11,772 nucleotides of DNA, taken from NCBI GenBank assembly GCA_030647845.1, contig JAUSIO010000044.1:1-11772 (forward strand), written 5' to 3'. The notes below the pieces were generated by a model, which was given only the letters and a program-made list of their open reading frames with translations, was not told the DNA's origin and searched no databases. A program made the translations under genes and the position numbers. The DNA comes from a bacterium (lineage in GTDB: Bacteria; Patescibacteriota; Minisyncoccia; Phycocordibacterales; SBAW01). Shown piece by piece: positions 4,901 to 11,431 of this stretch. Each line of letters opens with the position of its first letter. Position 1 is the first letter of the stretch.

Positions 4901-4934
4901 AAAAACCCCGTCCCGCTAGCGGGACGGGGTTTTT
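4901..4934. terminator. Bidirectional Rho-independent terminator
   Basis: A perfect 34-bp palindrome runs AAAAACCCCGTCCCGC, TA, then the complement ending in GGGGTTTTT. It has a GC-rich stem of about 11 bp and a 5-base T-run on either strand. It closes the ruvB-to-acidic-gene region and insulates mazEF. Confidence 0.93.
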
Positions 4935-4970
4935 GTCTGTAGTCATGTTGTTTCCCTCACATCGCGCCGC

Positions 4971-5005
4971 TTGACTGCGCTCTACGAAGGATATACATTT
5001 GTATA
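4971..5005 (+). promoter_or_regulatory. mazEF promoter with overlapping inverted repeat
   Basis: -35 TTGACT (4971-4976), a 17-bp spacer and -10 TACATT (4994-4999) end seven bases before the mazE ATG at 5007, predicting a leaderless message. The inverted repeat TATACA (4992-4997) / TGTATA (5000-5005) covers the -10 and start region, the place expected for an autoregulatory operator of a MazE-type antitoxin. Confidence 0.6.
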
Positions 5006-5006
5006 C

Positions 5007-5282
5007 ATGAATAGTATCACAACTACGCGAGCGGCAAAGTGGGGCAATTCTATCGGGGTGCGTCTCTCCACACGAATCGCCGCACAGGTCGGCATCACGG
5101 CACATTCGGAGATCGCTCTCGAGACAAACGGACACTCGATTGTTATCTCCCCTATCAAAAAAGAAAGTGGCCGTATCGTCAGGCGACCGATAAAAACACT
5201 GCTCAAACATGTGCGCCATCGACTGACTACCGAAGACCGAGCGTGGCTCGACATGAAACCGGTGGGGCAAGAAATATGGTAG
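5007..5282 (+). CDS. mazE: MazE-type (AbrB/SpoVT fold) antitoxin
   Basis: This 91-residue protein has the swapped-hairpin beta-barrel signature of MazE/AbrB antitoxins near the N-terminus: AAKWGNSIGVRLSTRIAAQVGI, here AAKWGNSIGVRL then the TAHSEIALE and HSIVISPI strands. The basic, helical C-terminal half (KKESGRIVRRPIKTLLKHVR and the tail ending DMKPVGQEIW) is the expected flexible toxin-binding region. The frame extends upstream to a TTG at 4971, but that triplet is the -35 box; the ATG at 5007 has the correct spacing and begins exactly at the conserved domain. It overlaps the toxin gene by 7 bases. Likely role: DNA-binding autorepressor and MazF neutraliser. Family assignment is from motif and neighbour. 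Confidence 0.88.
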   Translation: MNSITTTRAAKWGNSIGVRLSTRIAAQVGITAHSEIALETNGHSIVISPIKKESGRIVRRPIKTLLKHVRHRLTTEDRAWLDMKPVGQEIW

Positions 5283-5632
5283 GCAAACACGCATCGAGGA
5301 TTCCGGTGCGAGGAGACATTATCACGCTGTCTTTGGACCCCACGCGGGGGCACGAGCAGAGAGGCATGCGCCCCGCTGTTGTAGTGTCTGAAAAAGAATT
5401 TAATCGTGTGTGTGGGCTCGCACTCATCGTCCCTATTACTTCCAAAATCAAAGGGTACTCAAATGAAGTAACCGTCTCCACAAAACACGTACGTGGTTCA
5501 GCTCTCACCGCACAGATACGCTCTATTGATTGGAAGAATCGAGAAATTGCAGTGCTGGACACCTGCCCACGAAGTGCGCTTCGTGCGATACAAGAAATGC
5601 TTGTGAGTTATATAGCGGGCGATGATGCGTGA
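5276..5632 (+). CDS. mazF: MazF-type endoribonuclease toxin (PemK family)
   Basis: MazF toxins cleave single-stranded RNA at short specific sequences and arrest growth. The 118-residue protein has the expected blocks: PVRGDIITLSLDPTRGHEQRGMRPAVVVS, here RGDIITLSL, GHEQRGMRPAVVVS and FN, then LIVPITSKIKGY, the SALTAQIRSID strand and a helical C-terminus. The conserved Arg of RGMRP and the Thr/Ser of PITS correspond to the active-site region of characterised MazF. The correct start is the ATG at 5276: upstream residues in the same open frame overlap mazE in another phase and are not protein-like. It overlaps mazE by 7 bases, and a G-rich GGTGGGG lies upstream as a possible ribosome site, so translation is likely coupled. 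It is convergent with the next gene, with no clear terminator in the 101-base gap. Confidence 0.93.
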   Translation: MVGKHASRIPVRGDIITLSLDPTRGHEQRGMRPAVVVSEKEFNRVCGLALIVPITSKIKGYSNEVTVSTKHVRGSALTAQIRSIDWKNREIAVLDTCPRSALRAIQEMLVSYIAGDDA

Positions 5633-5733
5633 AGAAAGGTACCCGACCCCTATTTTCAAACAGCAACCGCCCAGCAAAGCCGAGTGGTGGATTATAAAAC
5701 TACGGAGAACGGCTTCCTTGAAGCTAAACGCGA

Positions 5734-6315
5734 TTACTGTTCGATACTCATGCTTCCAGATTGTTCGATTGTGATGTGTATCTTTTTTATGAGAATAAGA
5801 GTATTTAGATCTTGAACTTTCTTTTTGAAGCTTAGGACATCGGCATTCAGGGAGCTTCGGGGTACTAAAACCAGAGAAGCATCATATTCCCCTGGCCGAG
5901 CATAGACATGGGAAAGTTGTTCGTTAAAGAAAGTTGGCTTCCAGTGTGCAACAGTTTCTTCTTCTCCATCGCCGAAAATTATGACGGCTTCGTAGTCTTT
6001 GCCGTCCGCTCTGACAATTTGGGCACCAACAACGACTGCGAGTTCCCCAGTATTGTGTTTATAGTAGCTGGGACAGGCGTAAAAAGCTGTCTCTTCTGGT
6101 TTAAAGCCGGTTTCAAAAGGCCCCCCTGCACAAAGGTTTTTCTGCGTACTTTTTGAAGCCTCAATGTCTTGAATCGTATAATAATTTGTTTGCGTATTGG
6201 TTTGCGGTACCGAATTCTGCTGCATCAAAAAATACGCACCGCCACCCACGACGATCAACCCGAGCACTATCGCTATCAAAATCGAAAGCCCGATGAATCC
6301 TCGTTGGGTTTGCAT
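5734..6315 (-). CDS. Membrane-anchored protein with PKD-like domain and pilin-like N-terminus
   Basis: This 193-residue protein begins MQTQRGFIGLSILIAIVLGL and continues hydrophobic to about residue 30. The short basic leader followed by G-F and a hydrophobic helix resembles a prepilin processing site, but the position-5 Glu of true pilins is missing (F-I-G-L-S), so a simple N-in membrane anchor is equally likely. The rest should be extracellular. Residues at about 115-155 read VIIFGDGEEETVAHW and LSHVYARPGEYDASLVLV, which matches the PKD/Ig-like pattern (FGDG ... HxYxxPGxY). Two Cys (CAGG and ACPS) could form a disulfide. Likely role: cell-surface adhesion or pilus-associated protein, by inference. 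It is AT-rich relative to ruvB. -10 TACAAT is seven bases upstream of the ATG, inside the end of tyrS. Confidence 0.8.
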   Translation of the reverse strand: MQTQRGFIGLSILIAIVLGLIVVGGGAYFLMQQNSVPQTNTQTNYYTIQDIEASKSTQKNLCAGGPFETGFKPEETAFYACPSYYKHNTGELAVVVGAQIVRADGKDYEAVIIFGDGEEETVAHWKPTFFNEQLSHVYARPGEYDASLVLVPRSSLNADVLSFKKKVQDLNTLILIKKIHITIEQSGSMSIEQ

Positions 6316-6322
6316 ACCGTTG

Positions 6323-6350
6323 ATTGTACTAGACCAACAAACCTACACAA
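6323..6350 (-). promoter_or_regulatory. Promoter of the PKD-like protein gene
   Basis: On the minus strand TTGTGT (6350-6345), a 16-bp spacer and TACAAT (6328-6323) end seven bases before the ATG at 6315. The -35 lies within the last codons of tyrS. No Shine-Dalgarno is present. Confidence 0.6.
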
Positions 6351-7551
6351 TAGTAATTTTCAAAAACCGGTGTTTGCCGATGCGGAGTGTTAGGTTGCGC
6401 TCGACAGGTGTGTTGATGTCTTTAAATACCACCACCTGCCTGCCGGCAGGCAGGACCTCGCCAATTGCACCTGCCTCGGCAAGGCGGCGTAACTCGCTCT
6501 TTGACTCTCCGAGTTTCTCGAGTGCTTCATGTAGTAGTGCTCCTTTTTGTACAACCGCTTCTTGTATATCGCTAGGCACACCACCCTCGCTAAACGTTGA
6601 AACAAAATTCTTCTCGGCTTTTTGGGCGGCTTCTTTGGTGTGGTAAATCCCGACCAACTCTCGCGCCAAGCGCATCTTTGCTTCTTTTGGGTGAAGTTGG
6701 AGAATCGAATCAATTTCTGAAATCGGGAGTAGTGTCGTGTCGACAAACATCTGTCGCAGAACTACATCAGAAAGTGCCATAGTTTTGCCATACATATCGC
6801 TCGGGCTGTCGTTGAGCGCAATATAGTCGCCCTCGCTCTTGCTCATCAGTTTTTTGCCTGTCGCTGGATTTTCAAGCAACGTCGTTGAGATAACAAATTT
6901 CTCTTTAGTATGTATCCGTTTCTGTAGGGTGCGCCCAACCAACATATTAAAGGTTTGGTCGGTGCCGCCCACCTCAACGTCAACATCCATAGCGACGCTG
7001 TCGTAGCCCTGCATCAGCGGATACAAAAACTCGTGGAGATAGACCAACTTACCCGCTTCAATGCGCTTCTCAAACATATCGCGCTCTAGCATTTGCTGCA
7101 CGGTGAAGTTCGAAGCAATGTTTAGCACATCGGCAAAGTTGAGTTTTGAAAGCCACTCACTGTTCTTCAAAATCTTCGCTGGATTCTCCGCATTGTCAAA
7201 ATCAACTATTTTGGAGACCTGGGATTTCCAATCGCGTATGTGATTCTCAACTTCCTCCGGTGTTTGTTGTTTACGCGCTGCTTCTTTGTCGGTTGGGTCT
7301 CCAATAAGCGCGGTAAAGTCGCCGAATAAAATAATTATTTCATGCCCAAGTTGACGAAATTTCTCCAACAGCAAGTAATTGGTCGAGTGTCCTAGATGCA
7401 ACTGTGGGCCGGTTGCATCGGTGCCGATATAAAAACGCAATTGCTTGCCGCTCATAAGCGCCTTTTTCAGCTCATCTTTTGTCGGCAAAATTTGAGCGAT
7501 ACTCCTAGACAACAGCTCATCAATCTTTTTTTCGTCGGTCGAAACAGGCAT
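6343..7551 (-). CDS. tyrS: Tyrosyl-tRNA synthetase
   Basis: This class I synthetase charges tRNA-Tyr. The 402 residues carry the HIGH-type motif as LHLGHS, the Tyr-pocket/tRNA segment VGGTDQTFNMLVGR, and the KMSKS motif as KLMSKSEGDYIAL. The C-terminal S4-like RNA-binding domain contains SELRRLAEAGAIGEV and ends with a basic RIGKHRFLKITIV. The start at 7551 (MPVSTDEKKIDEL) is preferred over the longer frame up to 7572, whose residues CYSVVY overlap the promoter region. A weak -10 TACAGT lies nine bases upstream. Residues 367-372 are LPAGRQ, encoded by a perfect 20-bp palindrome inserted in the S4-domain turn, where relatives have a short gKv-type loop. Divergent from the penicillin-binding protein gene; the next minus-strand gene starts 28 bases after its end. 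Confidence 0.97.
   Translation of the reverse strand: MPVSTDEKKIDELLSRSIAQILPTKDELKKALMSGKQLRFYIGTDATGPQLHLGHSTNYLLLEKFRQLGHEIIILFGDFTALIGDPTDKEAARKQQTPEEVENHIRDWKSQVSKIVDFDNAENPAKILKNSEWLSKLNFADVLNIASNFTVQQMLERDMFEKRIEAGKLVYLHEFLYPLMQGYDSVAMDVDVEVGGTDQTFNMLVGRTLQKRIHTKEKFVISTTLLENPATGKKLMSKSEGDYIALNDSPSDMYGKTMALSDVVLRQMFVDTTLLPISEIDSILQLHPKEAKMRLARELVGIYHTKEAAQKAEKNFVSTFSEGGVPSDIQEAVVQKGALLHEALEKLGESKSELRRLAEAGAIGEVLPAGRQVVVFKDINTPVERNLTLRIGKHRFLKITIV
6435..6454. repeat. LPAGRQ palindrome inside tyrS
   Basis: A perfect 20-bp palindrome CCTGCCTGCCGGCAGGCAGG is read in frame on the minus strand as LPAGRQ, the same peptide and phase as in ruvC. Confidence 0.9.
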
Positions 7552-7571
7552 ATAAACAACACTGTAACACA

Positions 7572-7590
7572 CCTGCCTGCGGTAGGCAGG
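7572..7590. repeat. Variant LPAGRQ palindrome between tyrS and the PBP gene
   Basis: CCTGCCT (7572-7578) and AGGCAGG (7584-7590) flank a 5-base centre GCGGT. The unit is one base shorter than the 20-bp form. It lies between two divergent start codons and occupies the expected -35 region of both genes. Confidence 0.75.
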
Positions 7591-7603
7591 GCGCCGCGCG
7601 TGT

Positions 7604-7609
7604 TAGAAT
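7604..7609 (+). promoter_or_regulatory. -10 box of the PBP gene, deciding its start
   Basis: TAGAAT ends seven bases before the ATG at 7617. The alternative in-frame ATG at 7608 overlaps this box, so 7617 is the better start. No good -35 or Shine-Dalgarno is seen. Confidence 0.5.
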
Positions 7610-7616
7610 GCCCTGT

Positions 7617-9809
7617 ATGGCAAGCCAAAAAAGGAAGATTCTCTCCGACCCGCGCAAACAAATCCGCTTTGTTCGCAGGCACTGGCGCGCCGCGCTGGCT
7701 TGGGCGTTTGGTCTTTTTTTTATGGCGAGTGGCGGGCTGTTTTTGTGGGCAGCAACACTCCAGATACCTGACCTCTCGACTATTGAAAACCGCAAAATCG
7801 AGCAATCGGTAAAAATCTACGACCGCACCGGCTCGGTGTTGTTGTACGACCTCAACAAAAACGCACAGCGCACCTTGGTGCCTATCAGCCAGATATCTCC
7901 AAATATCCAAAACGCAACTGTCGCCATAGAAGACTCAAATTTTTATCAGCACCACGGGATAGTGTTTACCGCTATCGCCCGCGCGTTGTTGGCAGACATC
8001 GCCTCGCTCTCGGCGTCGCAAGGGGGCTCGACCATCACCCAGCAAGTGGTAAAAAACACATTGCTCACAAACAAAAAAAGTATCACACGCAAATTGGGAG
8101 AATGGATTCTTTCTCTCAAACTGGAGCGCGTACTCACCAAACAACAAATTCTCGAAATCTACTTAAACCAAGCGCCGTATGGGGGGAGTGTCTACGGTGT
8201 CGAGCAGGCGTCCCAAACCTTTTTTAACAAACATGCCAGCGATGTCTCTTTGCCCGAGGCCGCCTACCTCGCGGGGGTGTTGCCCGCGCCTTCCTACTAC
8301 TCGCCCTACGGCAACCATAAAGCGGGTCTTGACGCGCGCAAAAACTTAGTGCTCGACAAGATGTATGAGCATGGGTACATCACCCAGGACGAGCGTGACC
8401 AGGCACAAGCCGCACAAGTCACCTTTATTCCCCAGCGCACGAGCTCGATAAGCGCACCGCACTTTGTGTTTTACGTGCAACAATATTTGGAACAAAAATA
8501 CGGCCTCGATGCACTGCGACAGAGCGGATGGAAAATTACCACCACACTCGACGCCGACCTGCAGGTAAAAGCAGAGGAAATTGTGCAGGCACACGCGGTA
8601 ACCAACCAAGCAAACTTTAACGCCTCAAACACCGGTATGATTGCATTGGACCCCCAGAGTGGGCAGATCCTTGTGATGGTCGGCTCGCGCAACTATTTCG
8701 ACACGCAAATAGACGGAAACTTTAATGTAACCCTCGCAGGGCGACAGCCGGGCTCAACATTTAAACCGTTTGCCTACGCCGAGGCGTTCCTCAAAGGGTA
8801 TACGCCCGACACTGTAGTATTTGACGTGCGGACGCAGTTCTCGACCTCCTGCTCATTAAGCGACACAACAAACAACACACCACCATGCTACTCGCCGACC
8901 AATTATGACGGGTTGTTCCGCGGCCCTATGACTATGCGCGACGCTATCGCGCAGTCTATAAACGTACCCTCAGTAAAAGTGTTGTACCTCGCTGGTATTG
9001 CCGACACCTTGCAGTTGGCAAAGTCGATGGGTATCTCGACCTTGGGCGACGCAAACCAGTACGGGCTCACGCTGGTCCTCGGTGGTGGCGAGGTAACCTT
9101 GCTTGATATGTCGAGCGCATACGGCACGTTTGCACAAAACGGTGTGCACTACCCACAAACTGCGATACTCAAAATCCAGGATGGGGCGGGTGTTGTGATA
9201 GAAGACAACAGCCAACCGGTTGGGAGCCAAATACTACCAGCTTCTGTCGCCGAAAAAATAAACGACGTACTTTCCGACCCGGTCGCGCGCGCGCCTTTGG
9301 GTGAGAATGACCTTTTGCAGTTCCCCGGTCGCGATGTGGCGGTCAAAACCGGCACCACCAACAATTACAAAGACGCGTGGACTATCGGTTACACCCCCAA
9401 CTTGGTTGTTGGCATCTGGGCGGGAAACAACAACAACACATCGATGGTCAAAAAAGTCTCGGGTTTTATCGTCGGGCCGATGTGGCATGAGTTTATGGCA
9501 TACGCACTGCAAAAAATCCCCAACCAATCGTTTAGCCGCGGCGAATATACTCAAAGCCAGAAGCCCGCACTCAATGGAGCGTGGCAGACGCTGGGGGCTG
9601 ACGGCCAAGTGCACGAGATACTCTACTGGGTCGACCGCAGCGACCCGAGCGGCCCGCCACCCCAGAACCCAAACAACGACTCACAATTCCAACGTTGGGA
9701 AATCCCCGTCCAAACGTGGGTCGCCCAACACGGTGTGCCTGCCACTACCCCCACTTCCATCATCCAACAACAAACCCTCACCCCACTTGCCCCACAGGTC
9801 GGGCAATAA
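7617..9809 (+). CDS. mrcA: Class A penicillin-binding protein (bifunctional glycosyltransferase/transpeptidase)
   Basis: This enzyme polymerises lipid II into glycan strands and cross-links the peptides outside the membrane. The 730-residue protein has a basic cytoplasmic N-terminus, one membrane segment at about residues 27-48, and a GT51 domain with catalytic E105 in AIEDSNFYQHHG, GGSTITQQ at 136-143, the KLGEWILSLKLER block and EIYLNQAPYGG. The transpeptidase domain has SxxK as S380-TF-K383 (PGSTFKPF), SxN as S447-I-N449 and KTG at 577-579. The C-terminal 70 residues are Pro/Gln/Asn-rich (DPSGPPPQNPNNDSQF, then TSIIQQQTLTPLAPQ), probably a disordered extracellular tail. A start nine bases earlier would add MPC but lies on the -10 box. 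The symbol mrcA is by family; pbpA/ponA names are also used. It stands alone on the plus strand and ends 3 bases from the convergent Nudix gene with no terminator. Confidence 0.97.
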   Translation: MASQKRKILSDPRKQIRFVRRHWRAALAWAFGLFFMASGGLFLWAATLQIPDLSTIENRKIEQSVKIYDRTGSVLLYDLNKNAQRTLVPISQISPNIQNATVAIEDSNFYQHHGIVFTAIARALLADIASLSASQGGSTITQQVVKNTLLTNKKSITRKLGEWILSLKLERVLTKQQILEIYLNQAPYGGSVYGVEQASQTFFNKHASDVSLPEAAYLAGVLPAPSYYSPYGNHKAGLDARKNLVLDKMYEHGYITQDERDQAQAAQVTFIPQRTSSISAPHFVFYVQQYLEQKYGLDALRQSGWKITTTLDADLQVKAEEIVQAHAVTNQANFNASNTGMIALDPQSGQILVMVGSRNYFDTQIDGNFNVTLAGRQPGSTFKPFAYAEAFLKGYTPDTVVFDVRTQFSTSCSLSDTTNNTPPCYSPTNYDGLFRGPMTMRDAIAQSINVPSVKVLYLAGIADTLQLAKSMGISTLGDANQYGLTLVLGGGEVTLLDMSSAYGTFAQNGVHYPQTAILKIQDGAGVVIEDNSQPVGSQILPASVAEKINDVLSDPVARAPLGENDLLQFPGRDVAVKTGTTNNYKDAWTIGYTPNLVVGIWAGNNNNTSMVKKVSGFIVGPMWHEFMAYALQKIPNQSFSRGEYTQSQKPALNGAWQTLGADGQVHEILYWVDRSDPSGPPPQNPNNDSQFQRWEIPVQTWVAQHGVPATTPTSIIQQQTLTPLAPQVGQ

Positions 9810-9812
9810 AAA

Positions 9813-10235
9813 TTACGCGTCCCAAAAGATGCGGCCGGTTTTGAGTGACTCCAGATAGTTTGGCACGACACCAAAAAGAGGTGCTGGTATTTCTTCCGGG
9901 TCATACCAAACCCAACTCTCAACCCGGTCGGGCTCCAGCACTTGCGGATCGCCCGACTTCCAGTCAGTAATAACGCCAATATCAACATAGTGTTTTGGTG
10001 CATACACTTTAAGATTTGATAAGCAAAAAAACCGGACGTTCTCGATTTGCAAACCCGTTTCTTCCAACACTTCGCGTTTGGCACACTCTTCAATCGACTC
10101 CATGTGTTCTAAGTGCCCACCCGGGCCAGCATATTGCCCCGCACCATGCGCACCCTTCCGCTTGCCCAGCAAAATCTTCCCGTCTTTTATAATCACCACC
10201 CCTACCCCAACTTTCGGCCTTTGTGCTTCTTCCAT
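9813..10235 (-). CDS. NUDT15-like Nudix hydrolase
   Basis: This 140-residue Nudix enzyme resembles the NUDT15/MTH2 group of nucleoside-triphosphate pyrophosphatases: VGVGVVIIKDGKILLGKRKG, then AHGAGQYAGPGGHLE. The complete Nudix box is GHLEHMESIEECAKREVLEETGL (segments GHLEHME, REVLEETG), binding the catalytic metal through the REVLEE glutamates. The usual WALPGGHLE or similar is YAGPGGHLE, a small substitution near the nucleotide pocket. Likely role: hydrolysing oxidised or unwanted (d)NTPs. The ATG at 10235 overlaps no gene, but its -10 candidate TAGAAA, seven bases upstream, lies in the last codons of the ITPase gene, whose stop is only a few bases away. It may therefore be both co-transcribed with that gene and separately transcribed. 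Substrate is inferred from the family. Confidence 0.92.
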   Translation of the reverse strand: MEEAQRPKVGVGVVIIKDGKILLGKRKGAHGAGQYAGPGGHLEHMESIEECAKREVLEETGLQIENVRFFCLSNLKVYAPKHYVDIGVITDWKSGDPQVLEPDRVESWVWYDPEEIPAPLFGVVPNYLESLKTGRIFWDA

Positions 10236-10238
10236 ATT

Positions 10239-10784
10239 TCAATTTCTACTCTCTAAAAAATTTTTGAGTTGCGCGAATGGGCGAAGTTGCATGGATGTTT
10301 TTTGGTAATCCTCGTCATTAAATTGTGCCCTTGCAGTTGTGTATCCTTCGGGGATAAATATCTTATCCCAGTCCCAACCGTTCTCCCCCGCTGGAGCCAA
10401 TGCAATTTCTCCTCCAAGTTTGCCTTCAAAAAACCGAAGTTCATTCCCATCAAAATACCCGAATGTGCTTCTTGCAATCGCCCTTCTCGTTTTACCTTCC
10501 AGTATTGAGCACATTGCCTCCATCGACATCTCTTCAACAAAAAATTTAATAAATGTCCCTGGTAACCTACCAAGTGCTACAAACTCAAGCGAGCCATCTT
10601 CGACGAGAACTGGTTTTTTGATTTTGTCGTATGCTTGTCTTACTTTATGTTCAACAATTTTCTTAGGGTCGAGAGACTGGATTTCGTCTAACTCAAGTTT
10701 TATATGCTCAACCGGATGCCCCAAATACTTAGTGAGATAATCCGCCTTGTTCTGGTTGCCAGTTATAAATACAACGTCTTCCAT
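10239..10784 (-). CDS. rdgB: HAM1/ITPA-family non-canonical purine NTP pyrophosphatase
   Basis: This 181-residue enzyme hydrolyses ITP, dITP and XTP to monophosphates, keeping deaminated purines out of nucleic acids. Evidence: VVFITGNQNKADYLTKYLG (family TGNxxK motif), a central PVLVEDGSLEFVALGRLPG / TFIKFF block and ENGWDWDKIFIPEGY near the C-terminus, corresponding to the family's GFGWDPIFxPxGY. The LPGTFIKFF and VEDGSLEF wording is closer to the archaeal/eukaryotic ITPA branch than to E. coli RdgB, and the usual EDTSL is EDGSL here. An AGAGGTG lies about five bases before the ATG, a genuine Shine-Dalgarno unlike most genes nearby, fitting an internal operon gene. It starts 16 bases after the protease gene and ends 3 bases before the Nudix start. 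AT-rich relative to the PBP gene. Confidence 0.92.
   Translation of the reverse strand: MEDVVFITGNQNKADYLTKYLGHPVEHIKLELDEIQSLDPKKIVEHKVRQAYDKIKKPVLVEDGSLEFVALGRLPGTFIKFFVEEMSMEAMCSILEGKTRRAIARSTFGYFDGNELRFFEGKLGGEIALAPAGENGWDWDKIFIPEGYTTARAQFNDEDYQKTSMQLRPFAQLKNFLESRN
10243..10248 (-). promoter_or_regulatory. Possible -10 box of the NUDT15-like gene
   Basis: TAGAAA on the minus strand (10248-10243) ends seven bases before the ATG at 10235, the same spacing as at other genes in the window. No -35 or Shine-Dalgarno is evident. Confidence 0.35.
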
Positions 10785-10800
10785 AGAACACCTCTACGAG

Positions 10801-11172
10801 TTATCTGATCTCTAATAATTCGACCGTCTCTTTAGTGGGGTCAACGGTGAGAGCAAACCCCAAGTCTTTTAAAAGAGCGGTGCCGAGTAGCGCTCGGGAA
10901 TTAGGTTGGACATCAATACTTACCCTAACACGTTCACCTCCACATAGCACTGTGCCGGTACAGCTCAAATATGGAGAGAAGTTTCCATCCGCAACCTTCC
11001 CCGAGCCTATCCCATCTAACGTCAAACCAACAGGAAACGCTTCCTCATATGGAAGCGTTAGGTAGCCGTTAAAACCTGTGTCAACGATAACTTCTACTTT
11101 TCTGACTGTTTCTCCGGAACCAAGAATTTCTATTTCGACACAAGGAAATCCTTTTTTAAAAACTCCATGCAT
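10801..11172 (-). CDS. Retropepsin-like (clan AA) aspartic protease
   Basis: This small single-domain protein resembles retroviral-type aspartic proteases, which act as homodimers with one catalytic Asp from each subunit. The active-site motif is visible in VEVIVDTGFNGYLTLP (DTGFNG instead of the common DTGA/DTGS). Further features are a glycine-rich flap-like region (LDGIGSGKVADGNF) and the C-terminal psi-loop strand NSRALLGTALLKDLGFALTVD, with LLGxxLLxxL typical of the family. The preferred start is the ATG at 11172 (MHGVFKKGFPCVEIEI), giving 123 residues; the longer frame to 11235 begins at a TTG inside the upstream gene. It overlaps that gene by 17 bases, so the two are translationally linked. 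Substrate unknown. Homologues are often annotated as hypothetical or clan AA proteases next to small DUF genes. Confidence 0.85.
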   Translation of the reverse strand: MHGVFKKGFPCVEIEILGSGETVRKVEVIVDTGFNGYLTLPYEEAFPVGLTLDGIGSGKVADGNFSPYLSCTGTVLCGGERVRVSIDVQPNSRALLGTALLKDLGFALTVDPTKETVELLEIR

Positions 11173-11425
11173 GTTGGTTGGCACGATGATTAACGCTGGG
11201 CTTATCAAGACTTCCGACTTGCACAATGTATACAAGCCTATTATTAAATTTTCTTCGAGCTTCTTCCACAGCCTCTAGTTTATTTTCTTTGACGACATAT
11301 TCTCCGGTATCAACATCTATAGCGGCATAGTGTCCGTAGAAACTTTTCTCGAGTTCCTCTTTAAATTTGCCTAAATAAAGGCTTTCACCACTGCGGAGAA
11401 TTTCCTCCAGGGATCGCTCAGTCAT
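11156..11425 (-). CDS. Small DUF5678-like protein, partner of the aspartic protease
   Basis: This 89-residue protein has a charged helical N-terminal third (RSLEEILRSG, KFKEELEKSF) followed by YGHYAAIDVDTGEYVVKENK, LEAVEEARRKF and RLVYIVQVGS. The strand-strand-helix-strand layout, ending in a hydrophobic YIVxVG strand, resembles DUF5678-type proteins, in which 'keeps/carries a value, then a helix named for ...EA..KA' is typical. No catalytic motif is evident, and assignment to that family is tentative. It overlaps the protease gene by 17 bases. -10 TATTAT is six bases before the ATG with no Shine-Dalgarno, and the promoter sits at the 3' end of dnaN. Whether it is a substrate, inhibitor or antitoxin-like partner of the protease cannot be told from sequence. 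Confidence 0.65.
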   Translation of the reverse strand: MTERSLEEILRSGESLYLGKFKEELEKSFYGHYAAIDVDTGEYVVKENKLEAVEEARRKFNNRLVYIVQVGSLDKPSVNHRANQHAWSF

Positions 11426-11431
11426 AGGACA

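Noticed and set aside
4971..5006. TTG start for mazE
   Set aside because: The TTG is part of a good -35 box, and the ATG at 5007 has the expected -10 spacing and begins at the conserved domain.
5039..5275. Upstream extension of the mazF frame giving a 197-residue protein
   Set aside because: The extra 79 residues overlap mazE in another phase, are rich in Arg/His/Thr with no family resemblance, and the conserved MazF domain starts just after the ATG at 5276.
5670..5730. tRNA-like motif GCCGAGTGGTGG
   Set aside because: No acceptor stem, anticodon arm or T-loop (GGTTCGA) can be built around it. The 5633-5733 gap shows only a weak GCTTC/GAAGC hairpin (5712-5724).
2203..7590. CRISPR array
   Set aside because: The repeats are palindromes at irregular, kilobase-scale distances with no regular spacers.
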